Positions 7,932-15,371 of a stretch of 38,447 bases of DNA are shown piece after piece. The notes beneath the pieces are model-generated. The model was given only the letters and a program-made list of their open reading frames with translations. It had not been told where the DNA came from and did no database searches. The translations under genes were made by a program, and so were the position numbers. Position 1 is the first letter of the stretch. Every line of letters starts with the position of its first letter. The DNA is from Gemmata sp. GTDB lineage: Bacteria > Planctomycetota > Planctomycetia > Gemmatales > Gemmataceae. The stretch lies in NCBI GenBank assembly GCA_022843445.1, contig JALHNS010000018.1, positions 1 to 38,447 on the forward strand. The letters are read 5' to 3'.

Positions 7932-10900
7932 GGTTTGGCTCCTGCGGGGGAATTCGGAACGGTGCGGTAGAGGAAGGACTCAGACGACAGCAGCGACACC
8001 AGCAACTCCTTGAAACTGCCGTCGCCGTCGAGGTACGCCTTCTCGGCCTCCTGGAGTGTGACCGCGTCGCCGGGGGTCTCGTTGCGGCCCAGGAAGTAGC
8101 GGAAGGCGTGGCGGATGAACACCTGCCGCACGCGGCCCGAATCGGCCAAGCGGCGCAGCATCTCCGGGGCGTCTCGAACCGGGCCGTCGAGCGCCGGGTC
8201 GCCGCTGTGGCGGATGAACCCGGTCGGGTCCAGAGGGGCTTCGCGGTACACCTTCGCGTTGCGGTCCTTCCACACCCGTACCGCCTCCGCGGTGGCCTCC
8301 ACGTCGAGTACCGTTTCGGTCACGCGGGGGAAGCCGTAGTGGGTGGCGTCCTCAAACGGCAGCCCAAGTTCGTCCATGCGGTAGTGGCACTTCCAGCACT
8401 GGGCCTCGCGCGTCACCATCTGCCGCTGCCGCAGGGTGCGGTGCGGGTCGTCGGGGATCATGGCGGCCACGTTGATCGGCAGGTCCGGCACGCGCCCGCC
8501 CAGGAGGTGCTCGCGCACCCATCGGCCGCGGCGGACGATGTCGTTGTGGAAGTTCGTGGACCACGCCACCTGCCAACCCGGCTGCATGAGCACGCCGATG
8601 CGGCCCGGGTTCACCTTCCCCCGGTTCTCGTCGATACCGGGAGGCAGACGGCGGAATGCCGGGAAGTTCGGGCCGAACTGCTCCTCGTTGCCGCGGCCGG
8701 GGAACGATTCCTTCGTCGTCAGCAACTCCTTGAGGACGTCGCGGTCTTGCCCGAGGACGCGCAGGACCAGGGCGTCGGTGTCCGCGACGTACCCCCGCGG
8801 GTTGTAGTAGACGCCGCGGCGCTGCAAATAATCCGGCAGCGGATCCTTGAACACCTCGGGCGCGCGGTAATAGTCGAAGTACTCGCGGAAGAACCACAGC
8901 ACCCGGGACTTCTCGAACTTCGGGTCATCGAGGATCCGCCGCACGGCCTCGGCGACTTCCGCGCGCGTGGTCAGCTTGCCCTGGGCGGCGGCCGAGAGCA
9001 GGCCGAGGTCGCGCTTGTCCGAAAGCGCAAGGCTGACCGCTAATGCGGCCTCTCGCGGCGACAGCATTTTGACGTCCGGGCGGACCTCGGCGCCCAGGCC
9101 GACCTCGAACCGGAGGATTGCCTCGGGCGTCATCAGGGGGGCCATGAGGACCGTCCTGCCGGCGATGGCACAATCCCCGTCCCTGCAGATGTCCTCGTAC
9201 AGCGCGACGACGCTGGCGAGTTCCTTGACGTTCGGCGGTCGGGCGACGGCGAGTTGGTACTGTTGGCGGACAGCCTTCTCCAACTCCTCCTTGTTCGCCT
9301 TGACGCCCGGGTGCAAGAGCGGGGCGAGGACGCCATTCCCCTGGCGCACCCGAACGCCCTTCTTGAGCCGGTCCTGCTCCGCCGGCGTCGCGGCCTTGGT
9401 GCGGGCCTCGCCCGGCCAGAGGTTCTCCTTGCCCACGGCGGGGCTGTCGAGGACGTTCACCAGTTGGTAGCCACGGACCTGCTCCGCGACCACCAGTTCC
9501 GCATTCAAGAGGAGGAGCCCGGTGGCCCCCTCGTCGGGCGCGTACAGGGAGGCGAAATCCCGGAAGCCCGCGTCCTGGATCAGCCCGAACGGCTGCTGCA
9601 ATCCCCCCGCCTTGAACTCGCCGGTCAGCAACTTGGTGTAGGCCGAGGGCGAGAGGCGCCAGAGCCGCGGCGGGGGCGGGACGCTCGGCCCGCGCGGCCC
9701 GCCGAAGAGGATCGCGTTCGGCAGCCGGTTCCCGTCGATCGGCTTCTCCCGCACGGGGTAATAGGCCGGCTTTCCCGGCAGCGGGGTGTCGAGTTTCGCC
9801 TCGACCCACTTCACCACCCCGGCCGCCCCGGCGGGGTCGGGGCGGTCCTTCTTCGACGGCGGGGGCATGTCCCCGGCGCGGAGCCGCTCCAGGACCGACG
9901 CGTAGGCCACGCGCCCGCCGATGTCGTCCCTCGCCAGCGCGTCCAGTGTGAAGTCGCCCGCCTTGGTGCCGGCGTCGTGGCAGCTCGCGCAGTGCGCGTC
10001 GAGGAAGGTGCGGACGAACTTCTCGTCGGCCTTCACGGGCGCGTGAACGGCCGCAGCCCGGACACTCGCGGGGAGGATGAGCCGGGCGTTCGCTCGCAAT
10101 CGTTTCACCGCCTCGGGCGAGAGCCTCGTCAGCCCGGCGAGCGAGACGACGCCCTCGTGCTTCGCCAGTGCCCCGGCCGCCTCGTCGGAGAGCGTGGTCA
10201 GCCCGTCGAGGAACAGCCAGTCGCCCTGGTGACCCGACAGGACTTTGGCAACGTCGTCGGGGACGGTCGTCAACCCGTTGAGGGACAGCCGCGCCCGGTG
10301 CCCGGCCAGGGCTGCGGCGGCCTTGGGCGCGAGGTTGGCCACCCCGTTGAGGGAGAGTGTCCCTTCCTTGTGGCCGGCCAGTTCCGCGGCCGCCTCGTCG
10401 GAGAGCGTCGTCAAGGCATCGAGGGTCAGATTGCCCCGGCGCCGGGCCAGCGCCCTTGCCGCCTCGGGGGACAGTGCCTTGACGGCGGGCAGCTTCCCGT
10501 CCCAGTTCTGCGACGAGGCGAGCGCCAACGCGGCCTTTTCGGAAATTGTCGCCAGGGCCGGCAGCTCGCCGCACCACTTCGGCCACGCCGCCAGGATCGC
10601 CACGCCTTCGTCGGACAGCGTCGTCGCGCTCTTGAGGTAGACGACGGGGCGGGCGAACCCGGGCGCCTTGTGTTCGGCGAGCGCCTTGAGCGTTTCCTCC
10701 GAGACCGTGGTCAGGCCGTTGAGGTAGAGGTCCCCCTCGCGCTTGCAGAGGGCCTTGGCCGCGACAGGTGAAAGCGCCGCGAGGCCGTTGAGGTGCAGAT
10801 CCCTGGAGTGGTCGCCCCCCAGGGCCACAGCCGCGTCGTCGGGGAGAGTCGTCAGTCCGTCGAGGACGATGGGACCGCGGATCTTGGACAGCCCCTTGGC

Positions 10901-11650
10901 CGCCCCGGGCGACAGTGTCTTGAGCGCGGGGAGGCGGCCGTCGAGCTTCGGCCCGAGAACCTTGGCCGCCTCGTCCGAGAGTGCGGTCAACCCTTCCAGA
11001 GCAAGACCGCCCTCCCGCTTGTCGAACGCCTGTGCCACGTCGTCGGGGAGGGTTTTGATGTTGGGGAGTCGGCCGTCCCACTGATGCCCGTGCAACCCCG
11101 CCAGCGCCGCCGCCGTCTCGGGCGAAAGCGACGTCAAGCCGTGGAGCTGAACCGGGCCCGCCTGGGGGCCCCCTTTGCGTTGCGACAGCGCCCGGGCCGC
11201 CTCGGGCGAAAGAGTGGCGACGCCGTGGAGGTAAAGGCGTCCACCTGTTTGCTTGAAGAGATCCGCGGCGGCCTTGTCGGAGAGCGACGTCAACCCGTTC
11301 AGGGACAGCGCGCCGGAGTGACGGGCAAGCGCCGCTGCCGACTCGTCCGAGAGCTTCGTCAACCCGTTGAGGTGCAGCGGCCCCTTGTGCTGGCCGAGCG
11401 CTCCCGCGGATTCGTCCGAGAGCGACGCGAGCCCGTTGAGCGACAGCCAGCCGTCGAACCGGGCCAACTCCTTGGCCTCCTCGGGCGAGAGTGTGGTCAG
11501 GCCGTCGAGGAGCAGCGGGCCGCTCCTGTCCTGCGACAGCCGCCTGGCCTCATCGACGCTCAACTCCTTGCTCCGGTCCGGCTCCGCGGCCCGGCCGAAC
11601 GCGGGGGCGAGCAGACCGACACACACCAGGCTCCAGATCCCGTATCGCAT
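7928..11650 (-). CDS. Leucine-rich-array / planctomycete cytochrome fusion (PSCyt1, DUF1592, DUF1588, DUF1585)
   Basis: 1240 residues. Signal peptide at 1-22 (ends GRAAE). Residues 45-525 are 20 tandem units of about 23 residues with consensus LxLNGLTTLSDEAAxALA. PSCyt1 follows, with CASCH at 554-558 and LRAGDMPPP. The next region begins RLWRLSPSAYTKLL, a divergent DUF1587-like segment. Then come DUF1592 (LWFFREYFDYYRAPEVF), DUF1588 (RRGRWVREHLLGGRVPDLP, with a second haem motif CWKCH at 1085-1089) and DUF1585 (FRYFLGRNETPGD, ending LLSSESFLYRTVPN). Its cytochrome half matches the 786-residue protein at 29002-31362, which lacks the array. The ATG at 11650 has GAGG 5 nt upstream. It lies between two DUF1552 genes and overlaps the downstream one by 4 nt. 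A periplasmic or surface role with the array as a binding surface is inference. Confidence 0.92.
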   Translation of the reverse strand: MRYGIWSLVCVGLLAPAFGRAAEPDRSKELSVDEARRLSQDRSGPLLLDGLTTLSPEEAKELARFDGWLSLNGLASLSDESAGALGQHKGPLHLNGLTKLSDESAAALARHSGALSLNGLTSLSDKAAADLFKQTGGRLYLHGVATLSPEAARALSQRKGGPQAGPVQLHGLTSLSPETAAALAGLHGHQWDGRLPNIKTLPDDVAQAFDKREGGLALEGLTALSDEAAKVLGPKLDGRLPALKTLSPGAAKGLSKIRGPIVLDGLTTLPDDAAVALGGDHSRDLHLNGLAALSPVAAKALCKREGDLYLNGLTTVSEETLKALAEHKAPGFARPVVYLKSATTLSDEGVAILAAWPKWCGELPALATISEKAALALASSQNWDGKLPAVKALSPEAARALARRRGNLTLDALTTLSDEAAAELAGHKEGTLSLNGVANLAPKAAAALAGHRARLSLNGLTTVPDDVAKVLSGHQGDWLFLDGLTTLSDEAAGALAKHEGVVSLAGLTRLSPEAVKRLRANARLILPASVRAAAVHAPVKADEKFVRTFLDAHCASCHDAGTKAGDFTLDALARDDIGGRVAYASVLERLRAGDMPPPSKKDRPDPAGAAGVVKWVEAKLDTPLPGKPAYYPVREKPIDGNRLPNAILFGGPRGPSVPPPPRLWRLSPSAYTKLLTGEFKAGGLQQPFGLIQDAGFRDFASLYAPDEGATGLLLLNAELVVAEQVRGYQLVNVLDSPAVGKENLWPGEARTKAATPAEQDRLKKGVRVRQGNGVLAPLLHPGVKANKEELEKAVRQQYQLAVARPPNVKELASVVALYEDICRDGDCAIAGRTVLMAPLMTPEAILRFEVGLGAEVRPDVKMLSPREAALAVSLALSDKRDLGLLSAAAQGKLTTRAEVAEAVRRILDDPKFEKSRVLWFFREYFDYYRAPEVFKDPLPDYLQRRGVYYNPRGYVADTDALVLRVLGQDRDVLKELLTTKESFPGRGNEEQFGPNFPAFRRLPPGIDENRGKVNPGRIGVLMQPGWQVAWSTNFHNDIVRRGRWVREHLLGGRVPDLPINVAAMIPDDPHRTLRQRQMVTREAQCWKCHYRMDELGLPFEDATHYGFPRVTETVLDVEATAEAVRVWKDRNAKVYREAPLDPTGFIRHSGDPALDGPVRDAPEMLRRLADSGRVRQVFIRHAFRYFLGRNETPGDAVTLQEAEKAYLDGDGSFKELLVSLLSSESFLYRTVPNSPAGAKP
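10076..11518 (-). repeat. 20-unit leucine-rich repeat array inside the cytochrome fusion
   Basis: The units start at residues 45, 68, 91, 114, 138, 166, 194, 215, 239, 260, 284, 307, 335, 362, 386, 407, 431, 454, 478 and 501. Most are 21-24 residues; five are 27-28 because of small insertions. Each has a beta-like L.L.GL stretch, a turn, then a helix-like SDEAAxALA. About five units (starting at 194, 239, 335, 362 and 386) are variants with RLPxxKTL-like beginnings. The DNA copies are diverged, so the array is old rather than a recent expansion. Confidence 0.88.
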
Positions 11651-11750
11651 GGAAGCCTCACGATGCTACTTGCTACAGCGACCACTGACCGCCTTGAGAA
11701 GCGAGAGCGGGAGCGCCCCCGCCGATGCGCGTCCCGCACGCCTCAGGTGG

Positions 11751-13163
11751 CTACGCCAGGATCTCGGCCAGCGGGCCGGCCGTGTCGATGTCCCGGAGCT
11801 CGCGGTCGGGCTCGCCGAACTTCTCGCGCCTGTCTCCGACGGCGTGCAAAAGCGCCAGGAAGAAGTTGGACATCGTCCGGTGGCCGGCCTTGTTGTAACC
11901 GGGGTACTGCAGGAACCGGCCCGCCGTCTTCAACCGACCGCCGAGGTTGCCGACCAGGATCATCGGCCACTGTTGACCCTGCCCGTGGTGCTCCTCGGCG
12001 GAGTCGCTGAGGTAGACGATGAGCGAGTTGTCGAGCATCGTGCCGTTCCCTTCCTTCACCGCGGCCATCCGCCGGGCGAGGTCGGCGATCCGCTCGGCGT
12101 AGAAGCGGCGGATGGGCACGGCAGACTGGTTACGCCTGGGATCATCGGGGTGCGTGTGGCCGATCGCATGGCCATCGACCGTCACGCCGAGATCCTTCCA
12201 GGTGTGGTAGCCCTGGTAGCCGCAGGCCGTGTCGATCACCGCCACGTTCGTCAGCCGCGAGGCCAACGCCGCCACCGCCACGGAGCACTGGGCCTCGAAG
12301 CGGCCGGTCGTCCGCTTGCAGTCGAACTTGTCGAGGGCGGGCAGGTTGGCCTTCAAACGGTCCTTGATGTCGCTGAGCTTTTGTTGTCGCGACCGCAACT
12401 GTTCGAACGTGTCGAGGTACACGTCGAGCTTCTCCCGGTCCATCGCGGGAAGCTCTTCCCGCACCCGCTTGATGTCCGAGCGGCACCAGTCCAGCAGCTT
12501 GTTCCGGGCCTGAAATGCCTTGCCCGCGTCCCCCTCCGCCGCGCTGCCGAAGAGCGCCTGGAACGCGACCTCCGGCTGGCAGATGTACGGCAGCGGCCTT
12601 CCCGGCGAACTCACCGACAGCCAGTTGGTGAAGACCCGGTCGGCGCCGGCCGGCACCCCCAACCCGACGACCGGAAGCACTGCCGGCACCTTCGCAGCAA
12701 ACGCGTAGTCGATCGTCTGCGCGTGCGCCGCGAAGCGCCCGCCACCCTGAGCACAACAGTTGAACACCCCGTACCCGCCGCCGTGGTTCGGGTTGACGTG
12801 CTTGCTCGACAACCCCAACACGATCGACATCCGATCCTTGAGCCCCTCCAGCGGCGCGATCGCTTCGGGCAGTTTGTGGTTCGCGAGTGGCGAATCGAAC
12901 AGCTTGTCCGCCGCGCTGTTCCATCCGTGTTTTCCATCCGCGCCCAGGTCCTTTGGTCGGACGTGCGACTCCCACAGTCCGTTGGCCTCGACGACGAAGA
13001 CGAGCCGCGGCGGAGGCGCCTCGCCGCGTGCCTCGGCCGCCAGGGCTTTCAAGAACGGCTGGAGCACGACGGCCCCGGCCCCGAGCGTGACGCCCTTGAG
13101 CGTCGCCCGGCGGTCCAGTTGGTCCGGCGTGACCATCTTCGGTGTGTTGTCAGGAGTATTCAT
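11751..13163 (-). CDS. DUF1552 family protein with Tat-leader cassette
   Basis: 470 residues. The leader DRRATLKGVTLGAGAVVLQ (from about residue 17) is twin-arginine and ends near ALAAEARG. Family features are LVFVVEANGLWESH, KLPEAIAPLEGLKDRMSIVL, RNKLLDWCRSDIKRVREELP, a YLDTFEQLRSRQQKL coiled segment, VDGHAIGHTHPDD, LDNSLIVYLSDSAEEHHG and LVGNLGGRLKTAGRFLQYP. It is a full-length paralogue of the frameshifted gene at 6538-7931. It starts the run that continues with the leucine-rich cytochrome 100 nt downstream. A candidate promoter motif lies 113 nt upstream. Function is unknown; the SDS-HH segment may be a metal site by analogy with DUF1501, which is inference. Confidence 0.92.
   Translation of the reverse strand: MNTPDNTPKMVTPDQLDRRATLKGVTLGAGAVVLQPFLKALAAEARGEAPPPRLVFVVEANGLWESHVRPKDLGADGKHGWNSAADKLFDSPLANHKLPEAIAPLEGLKDRMSIVLGLSSKHVNPNHGGGYGVFNCCAQGGGRFAAHAQTIDYAFAAKVPAVLPVVGLGVPAGADRVFTNWLSVSSPGRPLPYICQPEVAFQALFGSAAEGDAGKAFQARNKLLDWCRSDIKRVREELPAMDREKLDVYLDTFEQLRSRQQKLSDIKDRLKANLPALDKFDCKRTTGRFEAQCSVAVAALASRLTNVAVIDTACGYQGYHTWKDLGVTVDGHAIGHTHPDDPRRNQSAVPIRRFYAERIADLARRMAAVKEGNGTMLDNSLIVYLSDSAEEHHGQGQQWPMILVGNLGGRLKTAGRFLQYPGYNKAGHRTMSNFFLALLHAVGDRREKFGEPDRELRDIDTAGPLAEILA
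13071..13163 (-). repeat. Tat-leader cassette, copy B
   Basis: First 31 codons of the DUF1552 gene. The start MNTPDNTPK is identical to copy F at 32726-32818, and the DNA of the two copies is close over the whole stretch. Confidence 0.78.
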
Positions 13164-13275
13164 GGCTTAGTTTCGGGGTCTCGAGGGGGCGTCCGCCGGG
13201 GGAATTTCCAGGTGAGCCGCAAGGCCATGGGCAGGTCGTCAGAACGCCATCGGGATCACAGTTTCCATTTATCCG

Positions 13276-13300
13276 TTAGCCCAACGGCTCAAAATCCCGC
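13276..13300 (-). promoter_or_regulatory. Candidate promoter/operator motif, site 1
   Basis: Plus-strand TTAGCC, 10 nt, AAATCCCGC, followed by an AT-rich patch (CATATTTCGAAAAA). Read on the minus strand it is an AT-rich stretch, then GCGGGATTT-N10-GGCTAA. It lies 113 nt upstream of the DUF1552 start at 13163 and just downstream of a pseudogene. The same bipartite arrangement with identical spacing occurs at 27617 and 37519. A small hairpin (CCGTT/AACGG) overlaps this site only. Confidence 0.45.
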
Positions 13301-13336
13301 GTCCATATTTCGAAAAACAGGATGAATTCCCCAGTT

Positions 13337-13750
13337 TCACTTCTCTTTGCCCGGCTCGTTCGGGAGGCCCGAGGGCGGGTACCGGGACACCGTCCCCCAG
13401 GCGATCTTCTGGAGGGCGGCGCTCTGGTCCGGGGCGATTCCCTTGTCGCGCTCGAGTTCCATGCCCGCGGGGGGCTTGTGGTACAGGGCGGCGAAGGCGC
13501 AGCAGTCCTGCAGGAGGGACCCGAGCCGCCCCTGGTGGGGCACGTCGTCGTTGAACAGCTCCGATCGCTTGGTCACCCGGGGAACGTCCCCCCGACGACC
13601 ATCCGGCGCATCTTCACGAAGGCGTCGCCCACGGGCACGACCCGCTGGCCGAGCTTGTTGTTGATCGCCCCGATCTTCTCCTCGACGGGCTTGCGGGCCT
13701 TGTCGAGCGCGGCCCGGAGGTCGGCGACCTTGACGGCGGCGCGGGCCGCG
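13337..13750 (-). pseudogene. 5'-truncated, frameshifted copy of the SGNH-like gene
   Basis: The region matches codons of about 175-310 of the intact gene at 17599-18531, at both protein and DNA level (for example KARKPVEEKIGAIN, GDAFVKMRRMVVGGTFPG, ELFNDD.PHQGRLGSLLQD). Compared with that gene, one base is missing near 13576 (GTCACCC against GTCACGCC on the plus strand), so the frame stops right after GGTFPG and resumes one frame over as TKRSELF. The N-terminal 170 or so codons, including the leader and the GNSW motif, are absent; the homology ends abruptly at about 13750. It is a decayed duplicate fragment and unlikely to make a working protein. Confidence 0.82.
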
Positions 13751-13974
13751 GGTTCGTTTTGTCCGGGTCGCCCTGGCCCATTCGTGGCACCGGGCGCGGG
13801 TCGGCCGGGCGGCCGCACGATTCCGGCCCGGCCGGGCCGAGCGGCGTCGGCAGCGGTTCGGGGCGCGGCCGCGTCATCAGCGCATCGCGGGGCGACGAAC
13901 GGTCGGTCTGGTTCGATTCGGACCTGTCGCACCTCCTCGCGTGCGGGAAAGCAGTCCGTACGCCGGAACCCGCG
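13751..13974. other. Intergenic GC-rich stretch with a 16-bp palindrome
   Basis: These 224 nt separate the pseudogene homology from the DUF1501 stop at 13975. They contain CGGCCCGGCCGGGCCG, a perfect palindrome at 13824-13839, and otherwise Pro/Arg-rich open frames with no family resemblance. The palindrome could be a GC hairpin, but no T-run follows it. Confidence 0.3.
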
Positions 13975-15369
13975 TCACGCGAGCAACTTCGCCACGACCT
14001 TCCCGGCAACGTCGGTCAGTCGCATGTCGAGCCCCTGGTGGCGGAACGTCAGCTTCTTATGGTCGAGCCCGAACAGGTGCAGCAGCGTCGCGTGGAAGTC
14101 GTTCATGTGGACGCCGTCCTCCGCCACCTTCCAGCCGAGTTCGTCACTCGCGCCGTAAACTTGCCCGCCCTTGATGCCCCCGCCGGCGAGGAACACGCTG
14201 AACGCGTGCGGGTGGTGGTCACGGCCGGCGCTCGCCATGTTCCCCCCCTGCGTGATTGCGGTTCTTCCGAACTCGCTCACGCACGCCACCAGAGTCGAGG
14301 CGAGCGCGCCGCGCTGCTTGAGATCCTTCAGCAGCGTGGCGATGGGGCGGTCGATCTCGCGGCAGGCCTTCGGAACCTCGTCGGCGATGTTGCCGTGGTG
14401 GTCCCACTCGTGGTGCGTGACGGTCACGAACCGCACCCCGCGCTCGACCAGCCGCCGTGCAAGCAACAGACTGCGCCCGAACCCGCTCTCGCCGTACGCA
14501 TCGAGGATCACTTTCGGCTCCTTCGCCAGGTCGCACAGTTCCGGGGCCGCCGTCTGCATCCGGTACGCCAGCTCGTAAGCCGCGATCTGCGCGTCGAGCT
14601 TCGGGTCCCCGGTCGCTTCCTTCTTGAGCGCGTTGAGGTCGCGGATCGCGTCGAGCTGTGCGCGGTGCATCTCGGGCGTGATGTCCCTCGGCGTGGCGAG
14701 GTCGAGGATCGGCGAACCCTTCCCGCGGAACAAGACCCCCTGGTGCGTAGCCGGGAGGAACCCGTTGCCCCACACGAGGCTCCGCGCCTTCGGCGACCGG
14801 CCGTTGAGCAGCACGACGTACCCGGGGAGATCCTTCGAGGCGCTACCGAGCCCATACGTGAGCCACGACCCGATCGTCGGGCGCCCGGGCTGGTCCTTCC
14901 CGGTGCAGAGCATCAGTTCGCCGGGGGCGTGGTCGAACGCGTCGTGGTGCATCGAGCGCACGAGCGTGAAGTCGTCGGCGCACGACCCGATCTCGGGCAG
15001 CAATTCCGACAGTTCCGTCCCGCACTTGCCGTAGCGCCGGAACTTCCACGGCGACCGCATGACCGGGGCGGAGTAGTTCGTCTGGCCGAGCCGCACGCCC
15101 TCGCGGAACGATTCGGGGATCGGCTTGCCGTGGAGCTTCGCGAGTTCCGGCTTCGGGTCGAACAGATCGACCTGGCTCGTGCCGCCGACCAGGAACACGA
15201 AGATCGCGCTCTTGGCGGTCGCTCTGAAGTGCGCGCCTTGCGAGCGGCCGGGTTTATCCCGGCTGTCTTCGGCGAGCCCATCCTGCGCGAGAAGAGAAGC
15301 AAGCGCGGCAACGCCCATTCCGCCCGCGGTGCGGGCGAGAAGCTGCCGTCTGTTGAAGAGAAAAGGCAC
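13975..15369 (-). CDS. DUF1501 family protein, partner of the DUF1549/DUF1553 cytochrome
   Basis: 464 residues with a GTG start at 15369, placed 2 nt after the cytochrome stop. This start gives a leader beginning VPFLFNRRQLLARTAGGMGV, a twin-arginine-like signal; the longer open frame up to 15672 only overlaps the cytochrome. The subfamily marks are IFVFLVGGTSQVDLFDPKPELAKLHGKP, SMHHDAFDHAPGELML, RSLLLARRLVERGVRFVTV leading to EWDHHGNI (D at about 323), and VSEFGRTAITQGG followed by GRDHHPHAF (D at about 384). The C-terminus, HQGLDMRLTDVAGKVV, is typical of DUF1501 proteins encoded beside PSCyt1/DUF1549/DUF1553 genes. Tight spacing implies translational coupling. Substrate unknown. Confidence 0.93.
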   Translation of the reverse strand: MPFLFNRRQLLARTAGGMGVAALASLLAQDGLAEDSRDKPGRSQGAHFRATAKSAIFVFLVGGTSQVDLFDPKPELAKLHGKPIPESFREGVRLGQTNYSAPVMRSPWKFRRYGKCGTELSELLPEIGSCADDFTLVRSMHHDAFDHAPGELMLCTGKDQPGRPTIGSWLTYGLGSASKDLPGYVVLLNGRSPKARSLVWGNGFLPATHQGVLFRGKGSPILDLATPRDITPEMHRAQLDAIRDLNALKKEATGDPKLDAQIAAYELAYRMQTAAPELCDLAKEPKVILDAYGESGFGRSLLLARRLVERGVRFVTVTHHEWDHHGNIADEVPKACREIDRPIATLLKDLKQRGALASTLVACVSEFGRTAITQGGNMASAGRDHHPHAFSVFLAGGGIKGGQVYGASDELGWKVAEDGVHMNDFHATLLHLFGLDHKKLTFRHQGLDMRLTDVAGKVVAKLLA

Positions 15370-15371
15370 GG

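Noticed and set aside
8925-11081. 718-codon minus-strand frame inside the leucine-rich cytochrome gene
   Set aside because: A frame-shifted shadow of the repeat-coding sequence, with Arg/Pro/Gly-rich composition and no signal or domain.
10076-11518. Periodic DNA that might suggest a CRISPR-like or satellite array
   Set aside because: The period is about 69 nt and always codon-aligned; units are diverged at DNA level but conserved as protein, so it is a protein repeat.
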